Shown: piece after piece, positions 7,795 to 15,148 of the stretch
How the letters are laid out: every line of letters starts with the position of its first letter
Numbering within the stretch: position 1 is the stretch's first letter
From: Planctomycetota bacterium
GTDB taxonomy: Bacteria; Planctomycetota; Planctomycetia; Pirellulales; Lacipirellulaceae
Direction: 5' to 3'
Assembly (NCBI GenBank): GCA_029781135.1
Contig: JAKOXH010000046.1
Coordinates: forward strand, 1 to 42,672
DNA length: 42,672 nucleotides
Position numbers and translations under genes: made by a program
The notes under the pieces: model-generated
What the model saw: the letters and a program-made list of their open reading frames with translations, nothing else
Database searches by the model: none
Told to the model about the DNA's origin: nothing

Positions 7795-8474
7795 AACTCA
7801 ATTGGCGTTTCGAACTGCCACAGTTGCTGTTAATTGGCGCGATGTTCGCCGCCGCCCTCTGGGCCTGGCCACAACTTCCCGACCGCCTGCCCATCCATTG
7901 GAATATCCACGGCGAGGTCGACGGCTGGGGCAACAAGTTCATGGGGCTCCTGTTCGTGCCACTCATCGTGCTTGGCATTTATGTACTCATGGTGATTGTG
8001 CCCCGTTTCGACCCGGGCAAAGCCAACTATCAGAGTTTCCAAAAAGTCTACGGCATTATTCGCATGGCGATTGTCGCCTATCTGGCTGCCGTCTACGCCG
8101 CGATGTTATACGCCGCGTTCGGCCATAAGGTGAATATGACGTCCGTGATCTTGCCACTCGTGGGCATTTTGTTCATTGTGTTGGGCAACTTTCTCAGCAA
8201 GATTCGGCCCAACTGGTTCGTCGGTGTCCGCACTCCCTGGACGCTATCGAGTCAGCTCTCGTGGGACAAAACCCATCGCGTGGCCGGCTGGTTGTTTATT
8301 CTGATGGGGTTTCTCTTCGTCCCTGTAGCGCTACTGCAAACGATGTGGTCGCTGTTGGCAGTGCTCATCTGCGATGGATTGTGCCTTGTGTGGATTGTCA
8401 TTTACTCCTACTTGGTCTTCCGCAGCGATCCCCACCGGGTGCCGCCAGCAGGCATCTCGCCAAGTAATGATTAG
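7791..8474 (+). CDS. SdpI-family membrane protein (immunity/signal transducer)
   Basis: A 227-residue membrane protein with the two modules of SdpI. The N-terminal DUF1648-like part contains LPDRLPIHWNIHGEVDGW between the first helices. The C-terminal SdpI signature, NWFVGVRTPWTLSSQLSWDK, is followed by further membrane helices, for six to seven in all. It overlaps the ArsR-type regulator gene by 4 bp. In Bacillus subtilis SdpI gives immunity to the SdpC toxin and pulls SdpR from DNA. No sdpABC toxin genes are in the window, so this may be a solitary sensor, or defend against toxins of other strains. The C-terminal tail is short and rich in Pro and Ser. Confidence 0.85.
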   Translation: MKLNWRFELPQLLLIGAMFAAALWAWPQLPDRLPIHWNIHGEVDGWGNKFMGLLFVPLIVLGIYVLMVIVPRFDPGKANYQSFQKVYGIIRMAIVAYLAAVYAAMLYAAFGHKVNMTSVILPLVGILFIVLGNFLSKIRPNWFVGVRTPWTLSSQLSWDKTHRVAGWLFILMGFLFVPVALLQTMWSLLAVLICDGLCLVWIVIYSYLVFRSDPHRVPPAGISPSND

Positions 8475-8506
8475 AGATGGGGATGAACGATCGGTTGGCC
8501 CGTAAT

Positions 8507-8586
8507 GGGTGCCTGGGGCAGAGGCTTTGCGATGCCCCAGATATGAAATGGGACTGGGGCGTCGAAGACTCCGCCCCAGGCACCCC
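8507..8586. repeat. Palindromic repeat between the SdpI-like and NCS1 genes
   Basis: GGGTGCCTGGGGC (8507-8519) is inverted at 8573-8585 (GCCCCAGGCACCC), with an inner pair built on GATGCCCCAG and CTGGGGCGTC. It lies 33 bp past the SdpI-like stop. It may act as a terminator-like or mobile palindrome; there is no T-run. Confidence 0.65.
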
Positions 8587-8709
8587 GACTTCAAATTGAC
8601 TCACGCACAAAATGCCGTTGACCTTTCTCGCCCGGCTGATTTAACTGAACACGTCGCGCCGGCGTTTGACGGCCGATGTTCTCCTCCAGGCGTGAAAAAG
8701 GTTCCGCGC

Positions 8710-10245
8710 ATGTCCTCATCCGATCCACGCCCCGCCGGCGGCATCCATGAACTCAACGTCGACGTCAGCGCTTCGCCCTATTACAGCCACGATATGGCAC
8801 CGGTGCCGCGCTCGGGCCGGCGCTGGGGCATGAAAGACATGGCCGCCCTGTGGATCAGCATGTCGGCCTGCGTGCCGACGTACATGCTGGCCTCCGGCAT
8901 GATCGAGGAGGGCATGAACTGGTGGCAAGCAACGCTCACCATTTTTCTCGGCAACGTGATCGTACTCGTGCCGATGGTGCTCAACGCCCACGCCGGCACG
9001 AAGTACGGCATCCCGTTCCCCGTGTACTGCCGGCCGTCATTTGGCCTACTCGGGGCCAACGTGCCGGCCTTGCTGCGGGCACTGGTGGCGTGCGGTTGGT
9101 TCGGCATCCAAACGTGGATCGGCGGGGCGGCCATCTACAAAATCGTGACGACCATCATCGTCAATGAGTTCAATCCGGCTTGGCAGCCGCCAGCAAATCT
9201 GCCAGTCATCGACATCAACGCTCTGGAAGTCGCCTGCTTTCTCTTCTTCTGGGCGATCAACATGTGGGTGATCTTCAAGGGCATCGAATCGATTCGCATC
9301 CTCTTGAATATCAAGGCGCCACTCCTCATCGCCCTCGGGCTTGCGCTCCTGGCCTGGGCGTATTACGCGGCCGGCGGGTTCGGCGAGATGCTCGCGCAAC
9401 CTTCTAAGTTCGTAGAGGGTGGCCCGAAGGCAGGCCAGTTCTGGCCATTTTTCGTGGCCTCGCTCACCGCCAACGTCGGCTTCTGGGCCACGCTCTCGCT
9501 GAACATCCCCGATTTCAGCCGCTACGCCTATTCGCAACGCGACCAGGCGCTCGGCCAGGCTCTGGGGCTGCCCACGACGATGGCCCTCTTTTCGTTCATC
9601 GGCATCGCGGTCACCAGCGCCACGGCCGTGATCTACGGGGCGACCATTTGGGACCCGATCGTCGTGCTGAGCAAGTTCAAGAACCCGCTCGTGCTCATCG
9701 TGGCGATGCTGTCGCTCTGCATCGCGACGCTCGCCACGAACATCGCCGCCAACGTCGTCAGCCCGGCCAACGATTTCGCCCATTTGGCCCCACGCTGGAT
9801 TTCCTTCCGCACGGGTGGCCTCGTCACCGGCATCATCGGCGTTCTCATGCAGCCTTGGAAACTCGTGGCCGACCCCACCGGCTACATCTTCACTTGGCTC
9901 ATCGCCTACTCCGCTTTGCTCGGTGCCGTCGGCGGCGTGCTCATCGCCGATTATTTCCTCGTCCGCCGCACGCGCCTCGACCTCCCCGGCCTCTACAAAA
10001 AAGATGGCCCCTACTGGTACTCCGGCGGTTTCAATCCGCTGGCACTCATCGCCCTCGTCCTCGGCATCATCCCCTGCATCCCCGGCTTCCTGGCAACCGT
10101 TGCCCCCAGCCACATGCCGCCAATATCGCCCCTGTGGACGCAACTTTACCACTACGCCTGGTTCATCAGCTTCGGGATTTCGCTAATAGTCTACGCCGTT
10201 CTCATGGCAACGCATGGCCGCCGCGATCACAGGCGGGTTAAGTAG
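8710..10245 (+). CDS. NCS1-family nucleobase:cation symporter
   Basis: A 511-residue integral membrane protein with about twelve helices. It carries the hallmark GWFGIQTWIGG of the nucleobase-cation-symport-1 family (Mhp1, uracil and allantoin permeases), an N-terminal WGMKDMAALWISM block, and the helix-8 region NIPDFSRYA with the substrate/sodium-site residues typical of the family. It should import uracil, thymine, hydantoin or a related base with a cation across the inner membrane. The ATG at 8710 gives the family's usual start and follows AAAAAGG; the open frame upstream covers a palindromic repeat and is not coding. Its position among pyrimidine catabolism genes suggests a pyrimidine substrate, although allantoin or hydantoin remain possible. 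Confidence 0.9.
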   Translation: MSSSDPRPAGGIHELNVDVSASPYYSHDMAPVPRSGRRWGMKDMAALWISMSACVPTYMLASGMIEEGMNWWQATLTIFLGNVIVLVPMVLNAHAGTKYGIPFPVYCRPSFGLLGANVPALLRALVACGWFGIQTWIGGAAIYKIVTTIIVNEFNPAWQPPANLPVIDINALEVACFLFFWAINMWVIFKGIESIRILLNIKAPLLIALGLALLAWAYYAAGGFGEMLAQPSKFVEGGPKAGQFWPFFVASLTANVGFWATLSLNIPDFSRYAYSQRDQALGQALGLPTTMALFSFIGIAVTSATAVIYGATIWDPIVVLSKFKNPLVLIVAMLSLCIATLATNIAANVVSPANDFAHLAPRWISFRTGGLVTGIIGVLMQPWKLVADPTGYIFTWLIAYSALLGAVGGVLIADYFLVRRTRLDLPGLYKKDGPYWYSGGFNPLALIALVLGIIPCIPGFLATVAPSHMPPISPLWTQLYHYAWFISFGISLIVYAVLMATHGRRDHRRVK

Positions 10246-10404
10246 CCAAATCTTTGCGTTGGATGCCATCCGAATCATCGACAGGATTACAGGATCAGCA
10301 AGATCGACAGGCAGACGTTCACAGTAACTGCCGCAGCAACCAAAAACCCATCCCGTAACTCCCGCCGATCCCGTTATCCTCTCAATAATTCCGGCTATCT
10401 GATC
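10246..10404. other. Intergenic, part of a dispersed repeat
   Basis: Between the convergent NCS1 and amidohydrolase genes lies text of the type CAGGATTACAGGATCAGCAA with a loosely inverted echo near 10365-10385 (CCCGTTATCCT). It resembles other tandem-unit repeats of this genome in style. No gene seen. Confidence 0.4.
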
Positions 10405-11277
10405 TCACAACGCCGTAATCGCCCCATAGGTTTCCGGCCGGCGATCGCGGAAGAACTGCCACACGTTGCGTACCTCGCGGATCATGTCGAAATCGAGGTC
10501 GGCCACGACGATGTCGTCCTCCGTCCGCTTCTTGCTCTGGGCGACGAACTGCCCGCGCGGGTCCACGAAGTAGCTCTGGCCATAAAACTCGCCGATCCGC
10601 CACGGCTCTTCCCACCCCGGCCGATTGATGGCCCCCACGAAGTACTGGTTCGCCACCGCATGGGCCGGCTGCTCTAGCTTCCACAAGTACTCGCTCAACC
10701 CCGCCACCGTGGCCGACGGGTTGAACACGATCTCGGCGCCGCCCAGCCCCAGGCACCGCGCGCCATCGGGGAAATGGCGGTCGTAACAAATGTAAACGCC
10801 CACCTTGCCGATCTTCGTATCGAACACCGGGTAGCCCAAATTACCCGGCTTGAAGTAAAACTTCTCCCAGAACCCGGGGTTGCAATGCGGGATGTGAATC
10901 TTGCGGAACTTGCCCAGGTACTCGCCACTTGCGTCGATGACCGCCGCCGAGTTGTAATACACGCCCGGCAGGTCTTCCTCGTACATCGGCACGACCATCA
11001 CCAGCTTGTGCTTCTTGGCCAGCTCTATCATGAGCCGCGTCGTCGGCCCCTCGGGAATCTTCTCCGTGAGGTTGTACCACTTGATCTCCTGCTCGGCACA
11101 AAAGTACGGCCCATAGAACAATTCCTGCAGGCAAACGACCTCGACACCCTGCTTGGCCGCCTGGCCGATGAGCTCGACATGCTTGTCGATCATCGCCTGC
11201 TTGATCTTCTCCACCGGCGACGTCACCGGCTCACACAACGTCGCCTGAATCAAACCACCACGAACAATCCGGGGCAT
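10405..11277 (-). CDS. Nitrilase-superfamily amidohydrolase, probable beta-ureidopropionase
   Basis: A 290-residue nitrilase-fold enzyme with the catalytic triad Glu52 (CLQELFYG), Lys126 (KFRKIHIPH) and Cys164 (YICYDRHFPD). The pattern is that of N-carbamoyl amino acid and N-carbamoylputrescine amidases. In this locus the expected reaction is hydrolysis of N-carbamoyl-beta-alanine or N-carbamoyl-3-aminoisobutyrate to the beta-amino acid, CO2 and ammonia, between dihydropyrimidinase and the aminotransferase. AGAGG precedes the ATG at 11277. It is convergent with the NCS1 permease. A second, truncated copy of its first 22 codons survives at 12347-12411, beyond the RAYT unit, so a paralogue or an earlier 5' end once lay there. 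N-carbamoylputrescine amidase activity is the main alternative. Confidence 0.88.
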   Translation of the reverse strand: MPRIVRGGLIQATLCEPVTSPVEKIKQAMIDKHVELIGQAAKQGVEVVCLQELFYGPYFCAEQEIKWYNLTEKIPEGPTTRLMIELAKKHKLVMVVPMYEEDLPGVYYNSAAVIDASGEYLGKFRKIHIPHCNPGFWEKFYFKPGNLGYPVFDTKIGKVGVYICYDRHFPDGARCLGLGGAEIVFNPSATVAGLSEYLWKLEQPAHAVANQYFVGAINRPGWEEPWRIGEFYGQSYFVDPRGQFVAQSKKRTEDDIVVADLDFDMIREVRNVWQFFRDRRPETYGAITAL

Positions 11278-11340
11278 AGGAAAAGCCTCTTTACCAAACA
11301 GAAGAACATCACCTAAGTCGAACGCGACCTGCTCAGTATA

Positions 11341-11445
11341 GTTTAACCGCGAGCCAACGGCGAGCGTGATCGTCTAACCAGGAGCCAACGGCGACTGCAT
11401 CCCGTCGTCGCCGTCACTCCGTCGCCGTTGGCTCCGGATTAAATG
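11341..11445. repeat. REP palindrome, left of the RAYT gene
   Basis: It begins GTTTAACCGCGAGCCAACGG and contains a perfect 15-bp inverted repeat, GGAGCCAACGGCGAC (11381-11395) against GTCGCCGTTGGCTCC (11421-11435), closing near GGATTAA. The same arms recur at 12121-12250, 12272-12344 and 22089-22154. Confidence 0.85.
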
Positions 11446-11488
11446 AGCGGGGGCGAGCGTGAGTTGGGTCAGCGTTATGCGGTTGCGA

Positions 11489-12106
11489 CTAGTGATAGGT
11501 TACCCAACCAGATTTTGGCAGCCCAGCGAACGGCGTTACGAATGGCCACTTCTGGCGCGGCTTGCCTTCTTTCTCAGGATTCGCTTCGACATATTCGATG
11601 GCTGCTTCAATCGCCTCTTCCGTATCGAGGTACACCTTCCACTGTTTCGCGGCCCACGGCGACGGCGTCTTGCCGCGCACGGCATATGCCACCAGCGGAT
11701 GGAGCGACTCCGCAATCAGTACCTTCGTGGCCTCGCCCTTCAGCAAGTTGCAAATCTGTTCAGCCTTGTACGTATGTCGGGCGGCTACGACATGAACGTG
11801 CTCCGGAAGAATCGAACAGGCCCAGATAGTGAAACCACTCTTGCCCACCGCATTCGCAAAGCCTTTGCCCACAGCCCGAGCTTGGACGCCGGTAAAGTGG
11901 ACGGAAGGATATTTTAGCGCGGTCTCGGCCGCCGCACGCCATGCCCGCCACCGTGAGACGTCTACTTCTTGCCGTACCAGTGACTTCGTTGCAAGTCCGA
12001 AGCGGGCCAGTTCCCACGACGCGACGAACTCCGACCAAGAACCACGAGGATCGTTCGGCAACCAAAAACCATGCGCACCCCAAATGACATGATAGGCGTG
12101 TATCAT
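11489..12106 (-). CDS. REP-associated tyrosine transposase (RAYT, Y1/HUH superfamily)
   Basis: A 205-residue protein of the IS200/REP-type Y1 family. The two-histidine metal-binding motif is in LPEHVHVVAARH, and the probable catalytic tyrosine is in AIEYVEANPEKEG, the Y..NP block of the family. The N terminus reads AYHVIWGAHGFWLPNDPRG. I chose the ATG at 12106; the longer frame to 12223 runs through a REP palindrome. REP elements with the same arms lie on both sides (11341-11445; 12121-12250 and 12272-12344) and one far away (22089-22154). RAYTs nick and rejoin single-stranded REP DNA and are usually single-copy and domesticated rather than freely mobile. It interrupts the region upstream of the amidohydrolase gene. 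Nothing suggests inactivation. Confidence 0.88.
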   Translation of the reverse strand: MIHAYHVIWGAHGFWLPNDPRGSWSEFVASWELARFGLATKSLVRQEVDVSRWRAWRAAAETALKYPSVHFTGVQARAVGKGFANAVGKSGFTIWACSILPEHVHVVAARHTYKAEQICNLLKGEATKVLIAESLHPLVAYAVRGKTPSPWAAKQWKVYLDTEEAIEAAIEYVEANPEKEGKPRQKWPFVTPFAGLPKSGWVTYH

Positions 12107-12120
12107 GACGGCATGCCCTC

Positions 12121-12250
12121 GTTTAACCGCGAGCCAGCGGCGAGCAACTCCGCCAGTCACGCACCGGCGAGCGCGTCGTCTAACCAGGAGCCAACGGCGA
12201 CTGCATCCCGGGGCCGCCATCACGCCGTCGCCGTTGGCTCCGGGTTAAAC
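12121..12250. repeat. REP palindrome cluster, right of the RAYT gene
   Basis: It starts GTTTAACCGCGAGCCAGCGG, has CTAACCAGGAGCCAACGGCG near 12180-12200, and ends GGCTCCGGGTTAAAC at 12250. The inner inverted repeat of GAGCCAACGGCGAC with GTCGCCGTTGGCTC equals the left copy. It begins 15 bp upstream of the RAYT start codon. Confidence 0.85.
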
Positions 12251-12271
12251 GAAGGCGACCTGCCCAATATA

Positions 12272-12344
12272 GTTTAACCGCGAGCCAGCGGCGAGCGTCG
12301 CCTCCGGTCACGCTGATCCCGTCGCCGTTGGCTCCGGGTTAAAC
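12272..12344. repeat. Third REP palindrome
   Basis: Its arms are GTTTAACCGCGAGCCAGCGG and GTCGCCGTTGGCTCCGGG, closing with TTAAAC at 12344. The 15 bp before it (CGACCTGCCCAATATA) match the 15 bp before the left REP at 11341 (CGACCTGCTCAGTATA) apart from two changes, so flanking DNA was duplicated along with the repeat. Confidence 0.8.
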
Positions 12345-12346
12345 GA

Positions 12347-12411
12347 ACCGGCGACGTCACCGGTTCACACAACGTCGCCTGAATCAAACCACCACGGACC
12401 ATTCGGGGCAT
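12347..12411 (-). pseudogene. Truncated duplicate of the amidohydrolase 5' end
   Basis: These 65 bp match 11213-11277, the first 22 codons of the amidohydrolase gene, at all but about four positions. The only residue change is Ile4 to Met (MPRMVRGG against MPRIVRGG). The copy has its own GAGG ribosome binding site beyond 12411 and stops abruptly at the REP boundary. It is a remnant of a second gene copy, or of the original 5' end, cut off by the RAYT/REP unit. Confidence 0.8.
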
Positions 12412-12557
12412 GGGGAACCTCGCACTCACACGTCCTAAGCCCGGAACCGGAGAAAGAATCCTATCCAAGGTCCGAGCGAATACTTACCTGTATCGAAGCT
12501 CCTAATATAGCAGGTCAAGTACGATGGGGTAGAGTTGGCACGGCGCTCCCGTCAAGC

Positions 12558-13253
12558 TTACGAATCAAGCGAACGCACCAGCGCTAGAACGACAGAAACA
12601 TACGCCATTGCCGCCAATAATCCACGCAAGCTGTATCGCTTGAGACTTCCCGGCCATGTTGCAGCAAGACTCACTCCTGCAAGTAGCAATAAGAACCAGT
12701 AGGGGACGATAACGCCTTGGCTTGGCAGGCTAGGAGTATAGTAGCCCTTGACTGAAATGGTGGAACTCTTATAGCCAAGTTCGCAACTATTAACACCGAT
12801 CCCATCATATGATGATCTCTGCCAGGAAGTGGTTCCTCCAAATGACTTTCCATCGGGGCCTTTCAGCGTAACTGAGCCCCAAGTTCCGTTAAGACCGCTC
12901 CACACTAGTGCAGTTCCATGGGGCGCATCAAAATCCAATACATACGCTGGATGTATAATGCGGCCGAAACCGAGCTTCGACTCATAATCGCGAATCTGTC
13001 CGACAGGAAATGACGTTCCATCGTCATAGCTGTGGGAAGAGATAGTCCATCTTTTTGGGCGTATGAACGATGTCCTGTAAACCCAGGTCGCTACCACACG
13101 TCCCTGCTTGGAGGCAACAATTGCGGCGCGGTCACCCCACAGGCCAATACACATTTCATCGCCGCGATGATAGCTACGCATCCACATCGGGATTAGAACC
13201 AGCGGCAGAACAGCCGCGAGAACGCAAGCCACTTTGCGAATACGTCGCAGCAT
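12558..13253 (-). CDS. Planctomycete-type membrane protein, function unknown
   Basis: A 231-residue protein with one N-terminal membrane helix (ACVLAAVLPLVLIPMWM), an exported domain of about 150 residues, and two helices at the C terminus. The end, YSLRGLLAAMAYVSVVLAL, is a signature I associate with numerous planctomycete membrane proteins of unknown role. The exported part has Trp, Gly and Ser-rich beta-like sequence with two cysteines. I do not recognise a domain in it. The gene is divergent from mmsA across 190 bp that include a palindromic repeat. Its base composition is lower in G+C than the flanking catabolic genes, which fits later acquisition. Confidence 0.65.
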   Translation of the reverse strand: MLRRIRKVACVLAAVLPLVLIPMWMRSYHRGDEMCIGLWGDRAAIVASKQGRVVATWVYRTSFIRPKRWTISSHSYDDGTSFPVGQIRDYESKLGFGRIIHPAYVLDFDAPHGTALVWSGLNGTWGSVTLKGPDGKSFGGTTSWQRSSYDGIGVNSCELGYKSSTISVKGYYTPSLPSQGVIVPYWFLLLLAGVSLAATWPGSLKRYSLRGLLAAMAYVSVVLALVRSLDS

Positions 13254-13373
13254 AATTAGCCGTCAACGCTTGTTAGAGAGACTACGACCGTAGCCAACGA
13301 TTTACGGCTACAATAACGATGTGGCTGGCTGCCCGCTCCGAAAGTGTTAATATAACAGGTCGCAAACAATCTG

Positions 13374-13433
13374 GTAGGGTGGGCACTGCCCACCATTTCA
13401 AGCTTGGCTTTTGGTGGGCGATGCCCACCCTAC
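13374..13433. repeat. Palindromic repeat directly before mmsA
   Basis: GTAGGGTGGGCACTGCCCAC (from 13374) is inverted as GTGGGCGATGCCCACCCTAC (to 13433). Each arm is itself a near-palindrome around GTGGGC..GCCCAC. The ribosome binding site of mmsA (GTGAGG) follows at once, so this hairpin would lie in the mRNA leader if transcription starts upstream. Confidence 0.75.
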
Positions 13434-13444
13434 GTGAGGCACAC

Positions 13445-14959
13445 ATGGCAATTTCAACCGCGCCATCCAAGAAGTCCATCCCAGTCTTTTCAGGCGGCAA
13501 TTGGACGGAACTCAAATCCAATCGCTCCGGCGATGTCTTCAATCCCTCCACCGGCCAAGTCATCGCCCGCGTGTCGTTTGCGACGGCGGAGGAAACTGGC
13601 CAGGTGGTTGAAGCCGCGGCGGCCGCTTTGCCGGTGTGGGCTGCAACGCCGGTGGTCGATCGCGCTCGCTTGATGTTCCGCTTCCGCGCACTTTTGGAGA
13701 AGAACTTCGAGGAGCTGGCCGCACTTGTCACGCGCGAGCACGGCAAAACGCTCGCCGAAGCCCGAGCCGAAGTGAATCGCGGCATCGAGGTCGTCGAGTT
13801 CGCCTGCGGCATCCCCGGCCTCATCGCCGGAGACGTGCTGCCGAACATCGCGGCCGATGTCGATGCCGAGGCCGTGCGCCACCCCGTCGGCGTGTGCGTC
13901 GGCATCACGCCGTACAACTTTCCGTTCATGGTGCCGCTGTGGATGTTCCCCATCGCGCTCACCTGCGGCAACACGTTCGTGCTGAAGCCGTCGGAAAAAG
14001 TGCCGCTCAGCAGCGTGCGGCTTGGCGAACTGCTGGCCGAAGCCGGCCTGCCCGCCGGTGTTTTCAATATCGTCCACGGCGATCGTGAATGCGTCGACGC
14101 GCTGCTCGATCATCCCAAAGTGGCCGCGATTTCGTTCGTCGGTTCGACGACAATCGCGAAGTACATCTACGAGCGCGGCACGGCCGCCGGCAAACGCGTG
14201 CAATCCGCCGGCGGAGCCAAAAATCACCTCGTCATCATGCCCGATGCCGACCTGGACCAAACCGTGAAGCAGTTGGCGGCGAGCGCCTACGGCTGTGCCG
14301 GCCAGCGGTGCATGGCTGGCAGCGTGGCCGTAACCGTGGGCAAGGCGGCCGACCCCGTGGTGGAAGGCCTTGTCGAGTACGCCGGCAAGTTCCGCGTCGG
14401 CCCGACCGATGGCAACGAAGAGGTCGATATGGGCCCGGTCATCCGCGCCGAACATCGCGATAAAGTCGCCAGTTACCTCGATATCGCCCAGAGCGACGGC
14501 GCGAGCATCGCCCTCGATGGTCGCCGCGATTTCAAGTCGGCTGGCTTCCTACTTGGCCCGAGTGTCGTCGATCGCGTGACGCCCAGCATGCGCGTGTGGA
14601 AAGAAGAAATTTTTGGCCCGGTCCTTTCGGTCGTGCGCGCCGCCGACCTCGACGAAGCGCTTGCCACCGGCGACCTGTGCGAATACGGCAACGGGGCCGT
14701 GATTTTCACTCGCAGCGGTTACGCCGCCCGGCAGTTCAAGCAGCACTTCAACGCCGGCATGATCGGCATCAACGTCGGCGTGCCGGCCCCCATGGCCTGG
14801 TTCCCATTCACCGGCTGGAACCGTTCGTTCTTCGGCGACCTGCACATTCAAGGCACCGAAAGCATTCAGTTCTACACCCGCCAAAAAGTAACCCTCACCC
14901 GCTGGCCCAAAGCCGACGATTCCCACCTCGACCCTGTGTGGCGACAGAACCGGACCTAG
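13445..14959 (+). CDS. mmsA: Methylmalonate-semialdehyde dehydrogenase (CoA-acylating)
   Basis: A 504-residue aldehyde dehydrogenase of the MMSDH type. It oxidises methylmalonate semialdehyde to propionyl-CoA, or malonate semialdehyde to acetyl-CoA, with NAD and CoA. The catalytic Cys289 lies in YGCAGQRCMA, the form typical of MMSDH rather than of general aldehyde dehydrogenases. NAD-binding ITPYNFPFMVP and FVGSTTIAKYIY and the late block EEIFGPVLSVV are present. I chose the ATG at 13445 because GAGG lies 6 bp before it and the protein then aligns with family starts; the frame upstream crosses a palindromic repeat. In this locus it would be the last step for both uracil- and thymine-derived carbon; it may also serve valine or inositol breakdown. 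Confidence 0.92.
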   Translation: MAISTAPSKKSIPVFSGGNWTELKSNRSGDVFNPSTGQVIARVSFATAEETGQVVEAAAAALPVWAATPVVDRARLMFRFRALLEKNFEELAALVTREHGKTLAEARAEVNRGIEVVEFACGIPGLIAGDVLPNIAADVDAEAVRHPVGVCVGITPYNFPFMVPLWMFPIALTCGNTFVLKPSEKVPLSSVRLGELLAEAGLPAGVFNIVHGDRECVDALLDHPKVAAISFVGSTTIAKYIYERGTAAGKRVQSAGGAKNHLVIMPDADLDQTVKQLAASAYGCAGQRCMAGSVAVTVGKAADPVVEGLVEYAGKFRVGPTDGNEEVDMGPVIRAEHRDKVASYLDIAQSDGASIALDGRRDFKSAGFLLGPSVVDRVTPSMRVWKEEIFGPVLSVVRAADLDEALATGDLCEYGNGAVIFTRSGYAARQFKQHFNAGMIGINVGVPAPMAWFPFTGWNRSFFGDLHIQGTESIQFYTRQKVTLTRWPKADDSHLDPVWRQNRT

Positions 14960-14970
14960 AAATAGAAAAG

Positions 14971-15139
14971 TCTCACGCAAAGGCGCGAAGGTGCAAAAGA
15001 AGAGAATTTAACCACAAAGAACACAAACATCACAAAGAGAATTGAAATCAAATCAGCGTCAACTCCAGTATCTTCGTGTTCTTAGTGTCCTTTGTGGTTA
15101 GAAACGGATTGTTTTGCGCTTTAGCGCCTTTGCGTGAGG
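14971..15139. repeat. MITE-like nested inverted repeat between mmsA and the isomerase gene
   Basis: The outer arms CTCACGCAAAGGCGCGAAGG (from 14972) and their inverse GCGCCTTTGCGTGAGG (to 15139) match the ends of the GxxExxY element. Inside lies a second inverted pair of 9-bp units of the RACACRAAG type: ACCACAAAGAACACAAAC at 15011-15028 and its inverse at 15072-15099 (TTCTTAGTGTCCTTTGTGG). The middle is about 35 bp with no gene. The right arm supplies the GAGGA ribosome binding site of the following gene. Confidence 0.75.
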
Positions 15140-15148
15140 ACAATCAAA

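Noticed and set aside
9046..10152. 368-codon minus-strand frame over the NCS1 permease
   Set aside because: Highly charged shadow of a membrane protein gene; no family character.
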